DNA of 64,000 nucleotides from the NCBI GenBank assembly GCA_028023455.1, contig JAQFVV010006425.1, positions 1,116,001 through 1,180,000 of the forward strand. The letters run 5' to 3'. Shown here piece by piece: positions 10,599 through 23,101 of this stretch. Position numbers and translations under genes: made by a program. Source of the DNA: Epiperipatus broadwayi. Taxonomy: Eukaryota; Onychophora; Udeonychophora; Euonychophora; Peripatidae. Under the pieces are notes generated by a model. The model had not been told where the DNA came from. It did not search any database and saw only the letters and a program-made list of their open reading frames with translations. Each line of letters opens with the position of its first letter. The first letter of the stretch is position 1.

Positions 10599-13544
10599 AT
10601 CTACATGTATTCATGAAATATTGATATCTATATTGGAATATCTACTATCAAAAAAATTCATTTGAATATAGATCGATCCAACTTTATTAAAATCATTTTG
10701 TTTATCTATCACCACGTCCATAATAGTCAATCCACATGTTTTGCCAACTGATATTCTATTTCACAAAGTCAATACTTAAATATTTTTTTTTATATTTTGA
10801 TCTTGATCTATTGTTAATATCTATGTATGCATTAATGTCTTCAAAAAAAAAATGATGCACTTTATGTTACTAATGCAAAAATTCTATTTATTAAAAAATA
10901 AAATCTATTTTTGTTGAAGACATTAAATTTATTAGCAGAAAATATGTGGGTCTAATAAATAAGTCTAGGTACCAATGAATAAACATTTTCAGCATCATTA
11001 ACTTTTCAATAATATTTGTAGAAATATCAAGAATAATATACTCTATTCTATATAGTCTTCTTTCATATGATAATCAGCTTTTACTAAATAAAAAAAAAAA
11101 AAACGTTCTTTTGAAAGTTGGGTTTCATTATGAACAATATATCAGTCTAAAACATTGATTCTTTTTTCCTACAATGATTATATTATATTCAGTTTTTAAT
11201 AATTATATTTGAGCAAAGTTTGCATTCCATGTATTTATATATAAAAAAAAGCTTACAAACTACTTATCTTTATTAGTAGTAATACCATTTGATTTTTCTA
11301 CATTAATATTATTAATTTTTTACAACTACTTTTATTGATTAAATGAGCTATCAGGATCTCTGTCATATCTAGATTTTGTATGAAAAGCCACTTCATACCA
11401 TGTTTTTAGGACATTGCAGAAATATTCCAAAATCAGACTTTCAGACATATTGATTTACTAAGTAAAATCCTATCTTGAATCCAGTTCCATATTAATTCAT
11501 TTGAAAATTGCAAATGTGGACATCCACGGTAAAGTTTTCCACAATATATTTTTTGGGACATCAATAAATTAGCATAACTTATTATGTTCATAAATTTATT
11601 TACTTTATAAATTTATAAGAATTTCAAATATTTCAGAATTATTATGGCATAATTAAAATAATGGAAATGTGATTGTATAAGAACACAGTGACATTATTGT
11701 CAATAGATCAGAGAGAAAAAATATGTTGGCATAAATGCTTTATTATGCCTTAATTCTAGGGCCTAAAAGCATAGTGAGGAAAAATAGATAAAAAAAATTA
11801 GAGAAATAACAGAGAAGAAACACAAAAAAACTTTTTGTAGTTCAAATAGTACTCAGTCTTTACTGTATCAGTAATATAATTCACAAAATATAAGAATGAA
11901 ATTTTGATTGGCTAATGCTTATTTATTATGTACAGCTAATTAACATATTTGAAAATTATTTTCTTTGTGCTATGTGATAAAAATGGATGTCAATTGTGTT
12001 CCAGATCATAACATCTTCATTCAATAATAAATAAAAAGTGATAACAGATACTATTGTTATGTTTTTTTTATAGAGTCTTTAAAATATAAACTCTTGAATA
12101 TCCTAATGATGAGTTTTCAAGTTAATACATGTACATACATAATTTATAATAATTAGAAAGTTTGATAGTCTTTCACATGCATGATTACCAATTTATTAAC
12201 AACATGCGATTTAGACAAATATTATATACATAATTTATATAAACATTTTCTGACTTATGCGCTCTTCATATTACTAAATAGCTCTACCAACATAAGATCC
12301 AATTGACAAAAAAAAAACACCCTGAGTATAATCTATTTATTTAAGAGTGAAACAATGTGAGGGTCAACGAATGATGCTATCAGTATGGGAGATTGGAGAA
12401 ACAAGAAAATACACCATGCGAGTATATTTGTTTATAGGTCATACGGATATGAGGTCCAATATAAGAAAACTTTGAGAAAATTATTATAACTCAAAATAAT
12501 AAATACAAATTGATGATGATTATTTATGGTGAACCAGGTTAAAGGTGTATTTTTATTGGGAAGTTGATTGAATTTTATTATGCATTATGTGTTACTTCTA
12601 TTTTGACAGTAATTAAAATCAAACACTATATTTGAAATAATAATTAAATACAAATAAAAATAATTTTAATTAACAATTTTAGTGGCAATTTAATAATAAT
12701 AATTAATTGAGCTTTGAATGTTTCTAAATATTTTAAATATGCTCATTTCACAAAAGAGGAAACCATGTGTTAAATTTAAATTAGTTGTTAATTAATCTGG
12801 CCAACTTTAAAATTTTTATTGTCTTAAATCTAAAAGAATAGAATTAGTTTGTTACAATTTGGTAAAAAAAAAAAAAATTGCCATGAATTGTAAATTTAAA
12901 AAAAAAAATATGAAAAGGAAAAATTTAAATCAAAATTTTATTTCATAGATTAGAATAGAAAAGGAACAAAACATTATTTTAAATAATTTATTAAACAAAA
13001 AAAAATATTTATTATTATATAATTTATAATCTAAATTAATATATGAATGAAATAACTATAATAAAAACTTTATTAAGTATATTGCTCGTGTGGACATATA
13101 TATTAATGGATAAATAGATATTAACTTCTTTAAACGCAATATCACAATCAAAAGCTAATTATGCTTGATTAACTAATAATTATACCTGTGCTTGTAAATT
13201 TTTATCATGTATGCAGTGTTAAAAAATTTTAAATATTAACGGTGAATATAATTTTTGAAAAAACTTGATGACATTATTGATGAATAGATAGATACTTTCT
13301 GAGAATAATGAGATTTTGAAGTAATGATAATTGTCGAAAGAGCAAGCCATATGTTTATAAGATGAGTTGCTTCGAAATTTATTTACTAGAAGAGCATTTT
13401 CCACTATTGAGCAATGCTAGTGTTTATATGAATTAAACAAATTTTCTAAGAACAGCATTTTTCATAGTTAAAGAATAATGATTAAGAATAGGGTTTATAG
13501 AAGTATATGCAATAAAGAATATTATTTATAACTAAAGAGGAGGG

Positions 13545-13545
<1 letters not shown>

Positions 13546-13602
<57 letters not shown>
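13546..13602. repeat. (AGT)19 microsatellite
   Basis: Nineteen uninterrupted AGT units, followed by a short GTT and GCT-rich compound tail. An antisense open frame across it (77 residues, with a long leucine run) is a product of the repeat and is not a gene. Confidence 0.97.
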
Positions 13603-13603
<1 letters not shown>

Positions 13604-13837
13604 TTGTTGTTGTTGCTGCTGCTACTGCTACTACTTCTGGTGTTCTAGTGTAAAGTCTTTTTCTTGATCTCTTGATTTTTAACTTTTTAATAATGAATTC
13701 ATATTTCATTTGCAATGAACTTTTACGAAAAAAATGTAATGTTGTTTTCTGCTTTGGTTGTACTTCAAGTATGCACTTTTATGTACATCTTTAAGTGAAA
13801 CTATTTACTGAAGGATGTCTGTAAAATGTAGCAAGAA

Positions 13838-14545
13838 TGAAGGTGTGCTGCTTGTAGAGATCATTTTTCTAAAGTTAAAGATGTTTTGGATTCGTCTATG
13901 ACTGCAAAAAGTTTATCTGATTGAATTTTGGACGAAATTTTAGATAGATCAAAATTATTGCCAGTTATTCACAATAGGATATCAAGTTTATTTAAGACAG
14001 TTGCTAATTTACAGGCAGAAGTTGTTTCTTTATGTGAAACTGGGTTGTAATAATCAAGAAATAATATATCTTTCTAATTTTTGTACTTCCAATAAGAATG
14101 AGATTTTGTTACTGAAAGACAAATTGTATTCTATGGAACGATTTAATTTGGATTAAATTTGTCATTAATTATAACTAATGTGGCAGACAAGCTGGATATT
14201 ACAGGTGTTGGTGTTGATTTGGAAAATGCTTTTCATAAATCAGGTGCTCCAGGTTTTGTTGTAGCTTGTTTTAAATGTCATAATTCAGTCACATAGTTTT
14301 TAATGAAAAGAAAATCTGTTTTAACTGTCTCTCAAATTTTGTCTGTGTAAAATAATAGTAAACGTATCTATATTAATTAGCGTTTGCCTCTCAATAGAAG
14401 ATTTTTATGGTTGGCGAAACAGAACCTACATTCTGGTAAAGGTTTTGCTTTCGTTCAAAATGGATCAGTTTGTGTAAAAAAGATTCTAATTCTGCCCGTG
14501 TTCTAATTAGAAATGAGTGTGATTTGAAGTCATTCTGACATTTAT
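13838..14545 (+). pseudogene. LINE ORF1 remnant (FP25K-like RNA-binding region)
   Basis: Conceptual translation with stops shows ORF1 hallmarks. A region with DITGVGVDLENAF and PGFVVACFKCHN (about 14190-14275) is followed, after a shift, by IYIN, RLPLNRRFLWLAKQNLHSGK and a terminal GSVCVKK-like strand (about 14370-14480). Order and spacing match the FP25K-like domain found in ORF1 of many invertebrate LINEs, where it binds nucleic acid and helps package the RNA. The upstream part (13838-14160) looks like an amphipathic, possibly coiled-coil lead. Several stops make it non-functional. Confidence 0.55.
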
Positions 14546-14579
14546 TTATTGATGAAATCTGATGTGATTTCTCTGAAAA

Positions 14580-15205
14580 AGATTTTAGTTCATTTAAATA
14601 TAGTGTTAGATCTCATTTTGATGAACTTGCAGATTATTTAAGTAATTTTCCTTTATATCATTACGATATAATAATTTTAACAGAAACTTGGATTTCTTTA
14701 TAAGAACAAAATTTATAGAGTTTAAGTGGTTATACAAATATACTTTGTCCTCATATGCGTTTACGATCGGGTGGCGTTATGGTTTTTATAAAAACGGGTT
14801 TAGGCTTTTCTTTTATTATTCCAACATTTAATACTGCAGAATGATGAGACTTCCTAAATTTATTCTTTCTGTTTTGGTTATATATAGATCATGTACAAGT
14901 AAAGTTTTGGATTTTGTTGCCCAGCTTCTGCTATTTTATGGGTGATGTAAATACTGATTTATTAAATAATGCATAGATTATTTAAATTTGCTTTATAGTT
15001 ATGGATTTAATCCAATACTTTTTTTACTTACATATATAATTCCCATCTTTCAGTCTCTTTTGGCTCATATTTTTATTACATTAAGTCGAGGATTGTTTTT
15101 TGAGTCGTCTCTTTGTGAATTAGTTCTTATAGATCATTTTGCTACTGAATTAAAAATCTTGAATTATATGGATATTAATGTTTGTGCATACATTGAGAAA
15201 TAATG
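14580..15205 (+). pseudogene. LINE APE-type endonuclease remnant
   Basis: The translation passes through a HLNIR-like start, FDELADYLSNFPLYHYD, an IIILTETWISL motif (about 14670-14700) and GGVMVFIKTGLGFSF (about 14770-14810). These are in the order seen in LINE endonucleases, where the E of TETW is a metal-binding residue. The frame changes several times. An open stretch at 14988-15203 continues the domain and includes an LVLIDHFAT-like segment near 15120-15150, at the place where the C-terminal SDH catalytic motif would be expected. The enzyme would nick target DNA to prime reverse transcription; this copy is dead. Confidence 0.65.
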
Positions 15206-16445
15206 TTTTTCTAAATTGAATTATTTATTATCTTTTCGGAATTGCGAAAACGATTTTTATGCATTTTTGGAATTCCAAGCTATTTGTTTAAATTTAATTG
15301 CTAGAGCAAAGTTTCATTTAAAATTGACTAGTAAAAATAGATCATCCTGGGTAACTGTTGCTTTGGTATGCAAAATTAAAGAAAAAATGTGTTAAAAGCT
15401 TTGGATGACTCATCAAACACTTTAAAAAATCTTAATGTTGAAATTAAATCTGATATTAGAAAGTTGAAATTCAACTATTATCAAAATTTTCTTAGTGATA
15501 AAAATGTTTCTTTGAAATGGAGAACAATAAATTATTTGATTAAAAAATCTTCTAACGACCTAATCGAATTAAATTTAATAAATATAATAAAAATTTAATT
15601 GAATTATGGAATATTGAAAAATATTTAGCTGATCGGTTTAATGATTATTTTGCAAATTTATCGATGCGTGATGTACCTAAACAGATTTGTATTCTTATTC
15701 ATGTTTGAATTCTTTTTTATATACTGATGTTTCTGAATCTCAGTTCTCTGTATTAGTTGATAGTTTAAAAAAATTTCCGCTCTTTTAGATTAGATGGTAT
15801 AACACCTAAGATTCTTAAAGAAAATAAGGTAGCATTTTTACCTGTTTTGGTTCATTTATTTAATTTATCTTTGCATTCTGGAACATTTCCAGAATGTTTG
15901 AAAGTTAATGCTATTACTCCTGTTTTATAAAAAGGATCTACTCTTATGGTTTCTGTTTATTCCAAATTATTGGAAGTGATTGTTAAGGATCAAGTGTTGC
16001 CTTTTCTGTTTAAAAATAAAATTTTATCCGAAAATCAGTGTGGTGTTCTTCCTGGTAGAAGTACATTAGATGCTTTAAAACATCATGTTCATTATTTAAC
16101 ATCTTCATTAGATCATGAACTTAAAACATTAGCTATTTATCTTGATATTAAAGCATTTGATTGTGTTAATTGTAATATTTTAATTAAACATTGCTATTTG
16201 TATGGTTTTTATGATTCTGTTGGTAGTTGGCTGGAGAGTTATTTAAAAGATAAAAAATAGTTTACTAATATTTATGGTAATGTCAGTGATATGGTCTTAA
16301 TTAATTATGGAGTTTCACAGGGTTCAGTACTTGGTCCTCTATTGTTTTTAATTTCTATTAATGATTTCTTTTCATTGAAATTGCATTCTTAGATTTTTAG
16401 TTTTGCTAATAATATTGCTTCATCCTGTAATGCTGTTTCTTATAG
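15205..16445 (+). pseudogene. LINE reverse transcriptase remnant
   Basis: After a lysine-rich linker (15205-15600) come RT landmarks. FNLSLHSGTFPECLKVNAIT appears at about 15860-15925, just before a stop. An open frame at 15946-16260 has YSKLLE, ENQCGVLPGRSTLDA and LAIYLDIKAFDCVN (the D of the first catalytic aspartate block). VSQGSVLGPLLFLISINDFF follows at about 16310-16370. At the position of the F/YADD box the sequence reads SFANNIA (about 16400), so both catalytic aspartates are Asn here. With the in-frame stops, this is clearly inactive. Confidence 0.8.
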
Positions 16446-16689
16446 TTGTCTTGAAAAAAATTAGTGAATCAGGATTTGGACTCAGTTGGTAAATGGCTGG
16501 CATATAATTTATTGTTGGTAAATTTAGATAAAACAAGAGCTATTCTTTTTTTCTTATAAGCATATTTTTTTACTCGCTTAAGATTAAAATTTGCTGTAGG
16601 CATATTCTGCATTTTAGTAATGTGTGTAATTGTAAGAATATTCCTTTGGTAGATAATTATTGTTATGTGGGAATATATTTACTGATCTC

Positions 16690-16970
16690 ATTGAAAAAAG
16701 TAAAAGACAAGTGGAATTGGGCTGGACATATTGCTAGAAGAGATGATAATAGATGGACAATTGAAATCTTAAACTGGATTCCAAGAGATTGTAAAAGACC
16801 CAGAAAAAGACCACATATAAAATGATGGATAAAATAAGAAAGCATGCAGGGGTGATGTGGAGAAGAGAAGCTAAAGATCAAAAGAAGATGGATTGAACTT
16901 GGAGAGATCTTCATCCCGCAGTGGATTGATAATGGTTGTTGATGATGATGATGATGATTGACTGCAGATT
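16690..16970 (+). mobile_element. 5'-truncated RTE-type LINE 3' end
   Basis: Translation gives KDKWNWAGHIARRDDNRWT, then EILNWIPRDCKRPRKRP and, with a frame slip, an IRKHAGVMWRREAKD-like tail ending in a WxRDLHPAVD-like segment. This is the C-terminal tail of RTE-clade LINE polyproteins (WAGHxAR...DNRWT...W.PR...KR...GRP). It stops with a short (GAT)n-like tail, usual for RTE 3' ends. It lies inside the CR1/L2-like LINE, just after the NYCYVGIYL segment, so it was probably inserted into that older element. A clear target-site duplication was not found. Confidence 0.75.
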
Positions 16971-17045
16971 TTCCTGGACAAATCATATTACTTATCTTTA
17001 TCAATGATTATGTAATTTAAATTAAAAGTTATATTATTTAGTAAA

Positions 17046-17525
17046 TTTCTTCCTAGGGTAGCCCCTATTTTTATTTATATTGCCTATTATCAGAATATTT
17101 TATTTTATAATATCATTATTTGAGGTAATACTTCTATATATATTATATCTTCTTTGCGCGTTTTATAAAATTATACTTTGCACATTAACTTTGATATATC
17201 TCGTTCCTCTTCTTTCTATTCTGTTTATTTATATTGAGTTTGGTTTATTTGATGTAAATCATTTATACCAATATAGAGTTGCTTTTGATATTTTTTGTGC
17301 TAAACTTTTTCTGATTGTTCTAAGTACTCGTCTTTCTAATAAATTTCAATTACCTTTACCAATTTTTTTTAAAAAAAAAAAGAAAACTAGTAGAAGACAA
17401 TATGTCTATTCTGGTCCAATGTTATATAATAAATTTATATATGAGTGTTCAATTGACTTGAATAATATTTCTTATGTATCTTTCAAAAAGTATTTATGTC
17501 AGTGGTTGTGTAGTATGTAATAATT
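17046..17525 (+). pseudogene. LINE C-terminal region of the 13830-17745 element
   Basis: A 146-residue open frame ends with the pattern seen after RT in CR1/L2/Jockey-type LINEs: FDVNHLYQYRVAFDIF, then STRLSNKFQLPLP, a lysine run encoded by an A tract, RRQYVYSGPMLYNKF and finally SFKKYLCQWL. The first 50 or so residues are hydrophobic and poorly matched to the family. No catalytic residues are expected here. The ATG at 17080 is only the first ATG of the frame, not a true start. Confidence 0.6.
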
Positions 17526-17936
17526 TTGACATTTATTTATATTTAATTTATTTAATTAATTAATTTATTTATTTTTTAAACTATTCTATTTGCTATTTCA
17601 ATTTTTGGTTGTACTTTTATTTTATTTTTTAATTTAATTTATTTTTACACGTAAATTTTATGAAGAAATTTTTTTTTGCTCGGAGTTTTAAAATAATTAT
17701 GTATTTTGTTTTATTTCATAGAATAAATTGAATTGAAATTATTATTATTTATCTAATTATTTTCTCAGTATATCCAGAACTGAAAAATATATATTATAGA
17801 TTTATATTTTAGTACTTAATTGTAAAAAGCCTTGTATGGTTTATTAATGAAATAGTAGAAAGAATGGACTTTTTTTTAATGGTTTTAAATTTTGGCAGAT
17901 ATATTTGAATATTGTTAGGATTTAATTTGCACAAAC

Positions 17937-18045
17937 CCTAGTGAGTTAGCATAGTTGTACAGTGATAAACTCAGCTAAAAATCCTAAGGTCGCAATTTAA
18001 CACTGGTGTTTGTAGTTCTCGAGCGTCATTCAATCATCCTAGAAA
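17937..18045 (+). repeat. tRNA-derived SINE-like fragment
   Basis: GTTAGCATAGTTGTACAGTG resembles an A box and D arm. About 45 bp further, AAGGTCGCAATTTAACACTGG resembles a B box and T arm with decay. The spacing fits a tRNA-like Pol III promoter. No copy with clear target-site duplications was found in the window. Confidence 0.5.
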
Positions 18046-18049
18046 CAAA

Positions 18050-20140
18050 TCATTTAATTATTTTTGTTAATTTATAAAATTTAAATACATTATTTTCAGA
18101 GATTGTTTGGAAATGGAATTATAAGAAGATAAATGCTCAGAAATAGAATTTATAATAAAAAAAAACATATAAAAGCAATTTCTTTGTAGATATTTATTTC
18201 TTTCTCTTTTTTCTTTTTCCCTTCTCTTTGCTTTTTGTAAAGTTTTCGAGATATTTTAAAATCATATTGAATAGTTAATGGGTCTATGACATACATTCAG
18301 AATAAATGTAAGAAGCTACATTTATTAAAGTCGGAAAGTTAATTCAAATGTAAGGCTTTTTTTTTTTTATTAAAAAATGTCTTTCTAGCGTAGTGTGATA
18401 AATGAGGATAAAAAATTCTGCAAGGGTAAAATAAAAATTCGACCGTTAATTCTTGTAAGCTAACCTTAGTTACTTTCCTAATTTTAAATGCGTCAGCTCG
18501 ACTTTATTGAGGATAAAACTTTGATTAATGAAGACACATATATATATGGAAAAAAAAAACTATTAAAATTTATCGTTATTTTTAAAATAAATTTAAATAT
18601 CATTTGATATTCAAAAATAAACAAAATGTGAAATTTATTTTAAAAATCAATATATATATATATCAAAATTATCGTTTCTAAGTCTATTTTCCATAAATCT
18701 TTCATATGACCTTTATATATTTCATTTTTAGAAGTCTTTTTAAATAAACATAAATGAGCTATACAAATTTATATTTAAAAAATGATGAGGTCACAATGTC
18801 GTGTGAATGTTGGATACCATAATGAAGCCTAATATGAACAACCAATGAAACACCACTTGGATATGTAATTATAATGAACGATGTTAATTTAACTTACACC
18901 ATATATATTTATATATATTTCAAAAGGCGATGTTTGATGAAAAAATAATATCCCCTGTCTTTCAACTTGATTCTCAACACACATTCTTTTCTGTAAGACT
19001 TTAACGTCTTGCTTAATTGAAACTATATAATATATTCTATCTTTAGTCACCCCCCCCCCATCAGACACAATAATAACAATAATACTTCATCTCTTTAGAG
19101 TATATTTTATATAACCTTAATAATATAAATGGTATTTACTTCCACTATAATATTAGAAAGGTCAAATAAAAGTAAATCTTGTAATAAAAACACATCAAAA
19201 GAACAAATGGTCTAAAAGTTATAAAAATATATTACTACAAACTTTTTTTTATCACTGACTATATTTATATAACTTAGGTGGTAAAACTTTCAGTTTTCAT
19301 TATCAAACAAAGAGTTAAACCAAAACGAAAAATTACACTGATGGATTTTTAATCAAATGAAAACTAGTGAATGTATAATATTTAAAATAAATTCGAAAAT
19401 ACATAAAACTAATGAAATGTTTTATAGTGAAAAATAAATTTCTTATTTAAGATTTAATTTTTAATCAATTTTCACAAAATAAACGAAGTCAGAACTTGAA
19501 GCTTAATTTTTCTTAATGTTGCAAAAATAAGTAAATTAATTGAACTTATTTTAATATAAAACCGCCATAAAATATAGTTTTATAAGCAATTCGCTTCCCG
19601 CGCATTTGACATATGTGAAAAAAATCAATTTTAAATATTCCTTTTTTTTTATAGTTATAAATGATTTTTGACTTGTTTCATTTATAATTGATCAGGTTGA
19701 TTTTAAATAAGTATTTTATAAATTGTTCTTTTAATATTTTGGAATATGTGAAGTATGTTCCCCTTCTTAAATATGAGATGCAATACTTAAAAATGGGTTA
19801 TTGCAATTTTTTTATTTATTTTTTGTTATAACAGATCATATTATTTTTATAGGCATTACTATAGAAAGTAATTTACAAAATAAACAACTTTTTAGTGTTT
19901 GTCTTTAAATTTCCATATGTTAATCATTTTAGATATATATTTTAGTCTGACTATTGGTTAACTAAGTAATGTTAACATAAAAACTTATGTTCTAACATAT
20001 GGCTAATAATCGTATTCTCATATTAAGTTATAATGGGAAAAAAGTAATGTTTACACCCAAAATTAGCAATAATTAGTAAATATGTATGGCATGACTTATA
20101 CTCACTTTGTTTTTAATATATAGTTCCCCTTCTTTTCTTC
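18050..20140. other. AT-rich DNA, no gene seen
   Basis: No open frame of note. It contains a short poly-C run at about 19051 and several short (TA)n tracts. Confidence 0.6.
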
Positions 20141-20143
20141 TTC

Positions 20144-20144
<1 letters not shown>

Positions 20145-20214
<70 letters not shown>
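20145..20214. repeat. (TAA)n microsatellite, about 23 units
   Basis: An essentially pure TAA run. The antisense 68-residue open frame over it consists mostly of leucine and is a product of the repeat. Confidence 0.97.
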
Positions 20215-20219
<5 letters not shown>

Positions 20220-20220
<1 letters not shown>

Positions 20221-22520
20221 CATACTATTAAAAATAAAAGAATTCCAAAGGTAGAGAACTTATGTAGTTGGATTTGCAAATAAATCTGAAAAAGGCCGAG
20301 AACAAAATTTTTTATGGTTTAAAGACTTAACTCAAGTTGCTATTACATTATGTCCTTTTTCTGTTATACAAATTAATTTAGTTAGAGTTAATTACTTTGA
20401 ATAGCAAATTAATAAGTTGTTTTATTTGACATCTGTCCATGATTCTCTGATACTTAAAGAAATGCAATTATTAATATATTTTTCTAAAAAAATAATCATG
20501 TATTATAAGTTGTACAGTATTTTAAAAACATTTTTAGGAAACTATTAAGTTTGGCACAGATTTTGACTTTTCTTGCCATAGTTATTTTACCATAAACATC
20601 CTTTAAAGAATAAAGTCAATAAACTTGCAAATATTTGTAATTTAAATAAAAATTCTTCCAACAATGAATTCAGAATATTGAGATAAGATTTTCCTTCTGT
20701 TTGAATAAATTTCTTGTTTATTGCCATCAATTTTTAAATAACATATACATTTACTATCACAAACTTCTTTCAATTTACTATACAATAACATGAATGCATC
20801 CTCCTGTCTCAAAATAATGATATTATGGATTACATAAGAGATGTCAAAATCTGAAAGAAAGAAGGCTATATTACATTAGCATAAAAGTATATCCCTACTA
20901 AAGAATGATAATTTGTGAAAATTGTATTAAAATAAGTAACAACATTTGAAGCAAGGAAATTAGTCTAATCATTAGCATATTTGAAATCTAAACACCACAA
21001 AAACTTCAGCTTTTACTTTTAATTTACTCAAATTAAAAATAGGAGATATATAAAAACATATATACAATTTTCAACCATTTTCAATCCACAGCAGAATAAA
21101 AATCTTTCAAAGTTCAAACCAATTACTCCAAGCTTTTTTTTTTTCACAACACATCAGCACACTATCTTCGTTTCATCTATTCATCTCAAATATGGTCTCA
21201 TTCTTCACTTTTTAACCTATTAAAATTTCATTTGTTCCTATGTTATTATCTATACTAACTATATAAAGTGTTTTAATTGTTTCAATGATATTATTGTTAT
21301 CTGTTTCTTCTCTCATATATGTATTTTATTTGTGATCTCTTATTGTTACTCTTAACATACAACTCTTTAGATTTCATTGAGTTGTCTAAAGTGTGTGTAT
21401 TGCTTTTCTGTTAGGATGCCAAACCACATATCTATAATTAAAACCTGGTAAAATATATCTATTAAAATCTTCCTTTTTAAACATATATTTATATTTTCTT
21501 TTAATATTATTTCTATCAAAAATATTCCATCCAAGTTTAATTTTATGATTAATTTAAACCACTGTGGATCCATTTGTATTATTAGTCTGACAAAAATGTG
21601 TATATTTTTTTTCCAGAGAAAATTAATTGAATATTATTTGAGTCTTTTTAATGTGTATTTTTAGTTATATTTTATTTCCATCTGATAACAGCTGGAACAT
21701 TTCTTGAAGCTCTGAAGCATTATTTACAAAAAATGATCACATCATTTTTAAAATCTCTAATTACTTTTACTCATTTAGTTTCCCATTTTAATTCACAAAA
21801 TACTTTTGTAAAAATTTTGAAGATATAGAATCTAATTAATATCTACCTCTCTCAATATTAATTGTCTTAATATAAGCATATATTCTAATCATTGTTATCA
21901 CATTTTGATAAATATTATTCAGAATATGACAATATAGTAGACCTACACTTTAATGATCCAATATTTAATCACTGTAAAAATGCTTATCAAATCAAATGTC
22001 TTTTCATTATCTACAAACCCAAAACATTGAAAGCAGCTCATATTCATTGGTCCTTTCTATAATGTCTCACTGAACATGAATATAATCATTGTGCTAAAAC
22101 TCCTATAGGCAAGTTGTATTTAATTTGGCAAAGATATTATATATAGCTGATAGAAGTGTAATACATTTATAATTTTTTATATCTTCTTTATGTCTTTTGT
22201 TAATATCAATATTATTATTGCATTTTTTCAGTCAGATTATCCATCTTTATCTTTTATGTTTTTGCTTTATCTGCCACTCATCTGAATAAATCTAGTTGAC
22301 AATGTTTATAATTTAAGTAATCAAAAAGACTCCTGTATCAAAATATTATATGCTATTATTTACTTATTCTATTATCATTATTTAAATTAATGATATATAT
22401 TGTATAATATAGCAAATGTTTATATATAAAATTTGAGTTGTCTTTGTTTAAAGGGGAAGTATGGCTCAAATAATATAACTAGGGGGAATTTCAAATATTA
22501 CACATGCATATATATATATA
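20220..22520. other. AT-rich DNA, no gene seen
   Basis: Only short open frames such as the 68-residue one at 21367-21573 (minus), which carries no recognisable motif. Confidence 0.55.
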
Positions 22521-22530
22521 TAAGAATAAT

Positions 22531-23068
22531 AAATATAATGGTAATTAAATATTATATACAATCTTTCAATCTACAGAAGTACTTTTTGTTAATTCTTTAA
22601 CCCTCATCAATAGCCATTAAATTCAAAAAACATCAACTTAAATTCCATAAATTCCAAATTTTAATGTTAGTAGTTTGTTTATTAATTATATTCATTTTAT
22701 TTCTATTTACTAAAATTTCCTTCTTATTTTTTCTTTTATTATGGTTTCTCTCTTCATGAAGAATCTTAACACTTTCAATATCAAACTTAAATTTATATTT
22801 ACATGTCCTTTAATAATCCAGAAAACTGAAGCAATCATTAAATCATTATTATTTTTACTTTTGACATGCTTGTATAACAATTCATGCTCCTTTAATCTTT
22901 TTTCAATGTGCACCTCGATTCACCTATATATGATAACATACTTCCATAAAAAAATTTGATTCACAACATTACTTTTTTGCTTGGCAGGTATGACAGTTTT
23001 AAAATTGTTCAGTAACTTATTAATATTATTTGTAACACAAAATGAAACATTAAACACATCCTTATATA
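22531..23068 (-). pseudogene. Penelope-like element 3' end: GIY-YIG endonuclease remnant (minus arm)
   Basis: Read on the minus strand this shows a YIG-type core (about 22915-22960), then IEKRLKEHELLYKHVKSKNN (about 22850-22910) and an MIASV...F-type strand with a frame slip. The KEKIRRKF end corresponds to RKIK.A.FINRN in the other copies. These are landmarks of the GIY-YIG endonuclease found C-terminal to the RT in PLEs, which cuts the target site. The sequence after the stop (ending near 22531) also matches the tails of the copies at 28165-28335 and 30610-30780. It begins only about 34 bp from a plus-strand copy, giving a head-to-head inverted pair. Confidence 0.75.
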
Positions 23069-23101
23069 TAGCCTTAATTTTTTTTTACACTTGATCATTT
23101 A

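Larger units (their letters stand above)
7889..13540. other. 5.6 kb of AT-rich DNA without recognisable genes
   Basis: No open frame here resembles a known protein; all are short and rich in Phe, Ile, Lys and Asn. Two local features stand out. One is a 29 bp tandem duplication at 10541-10598. The other is a stretch at about 9715-9990 that is partly similar to 52120-52400, listed separately. Confidence 0.6.
13830..17745 (+). mobile_element. Degenerate APE-type LINE, CR1/L2/Jockey-like
   Basis: Four LINE protein regions follow each other on one strand with many stops and frameshifts: an ORF1 RNA-binding domain (about 14165-14515), an APE-like endonuclease (about 14580-15200), a reverse transcriptase (about 15600-16440) and the C-terminal region found after the RT in CR1/L2/Jockey-type elements (17080-17520). 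It ends with a TAAATTGAATTGAAATTATT tail near 17725-17745, a pattern common at 3' ends of these LINEs. Between RT and C-terminal region lies a fragment of an unrelated RTE element. The clade is inferred from domain order and from the look of the C-terminal region, not from a tree. Confidence 0.75.

Noticed and set aside
13482-13715. 77-residue antisense frame with poly-Leu
   Set aside because: It is a reading of the (AGT)19 microsatellite.
20073-20279. 68-residue antisense frame with poly-Leu
   Set aside because: It is a reading of the (TAA)n microsatellite.
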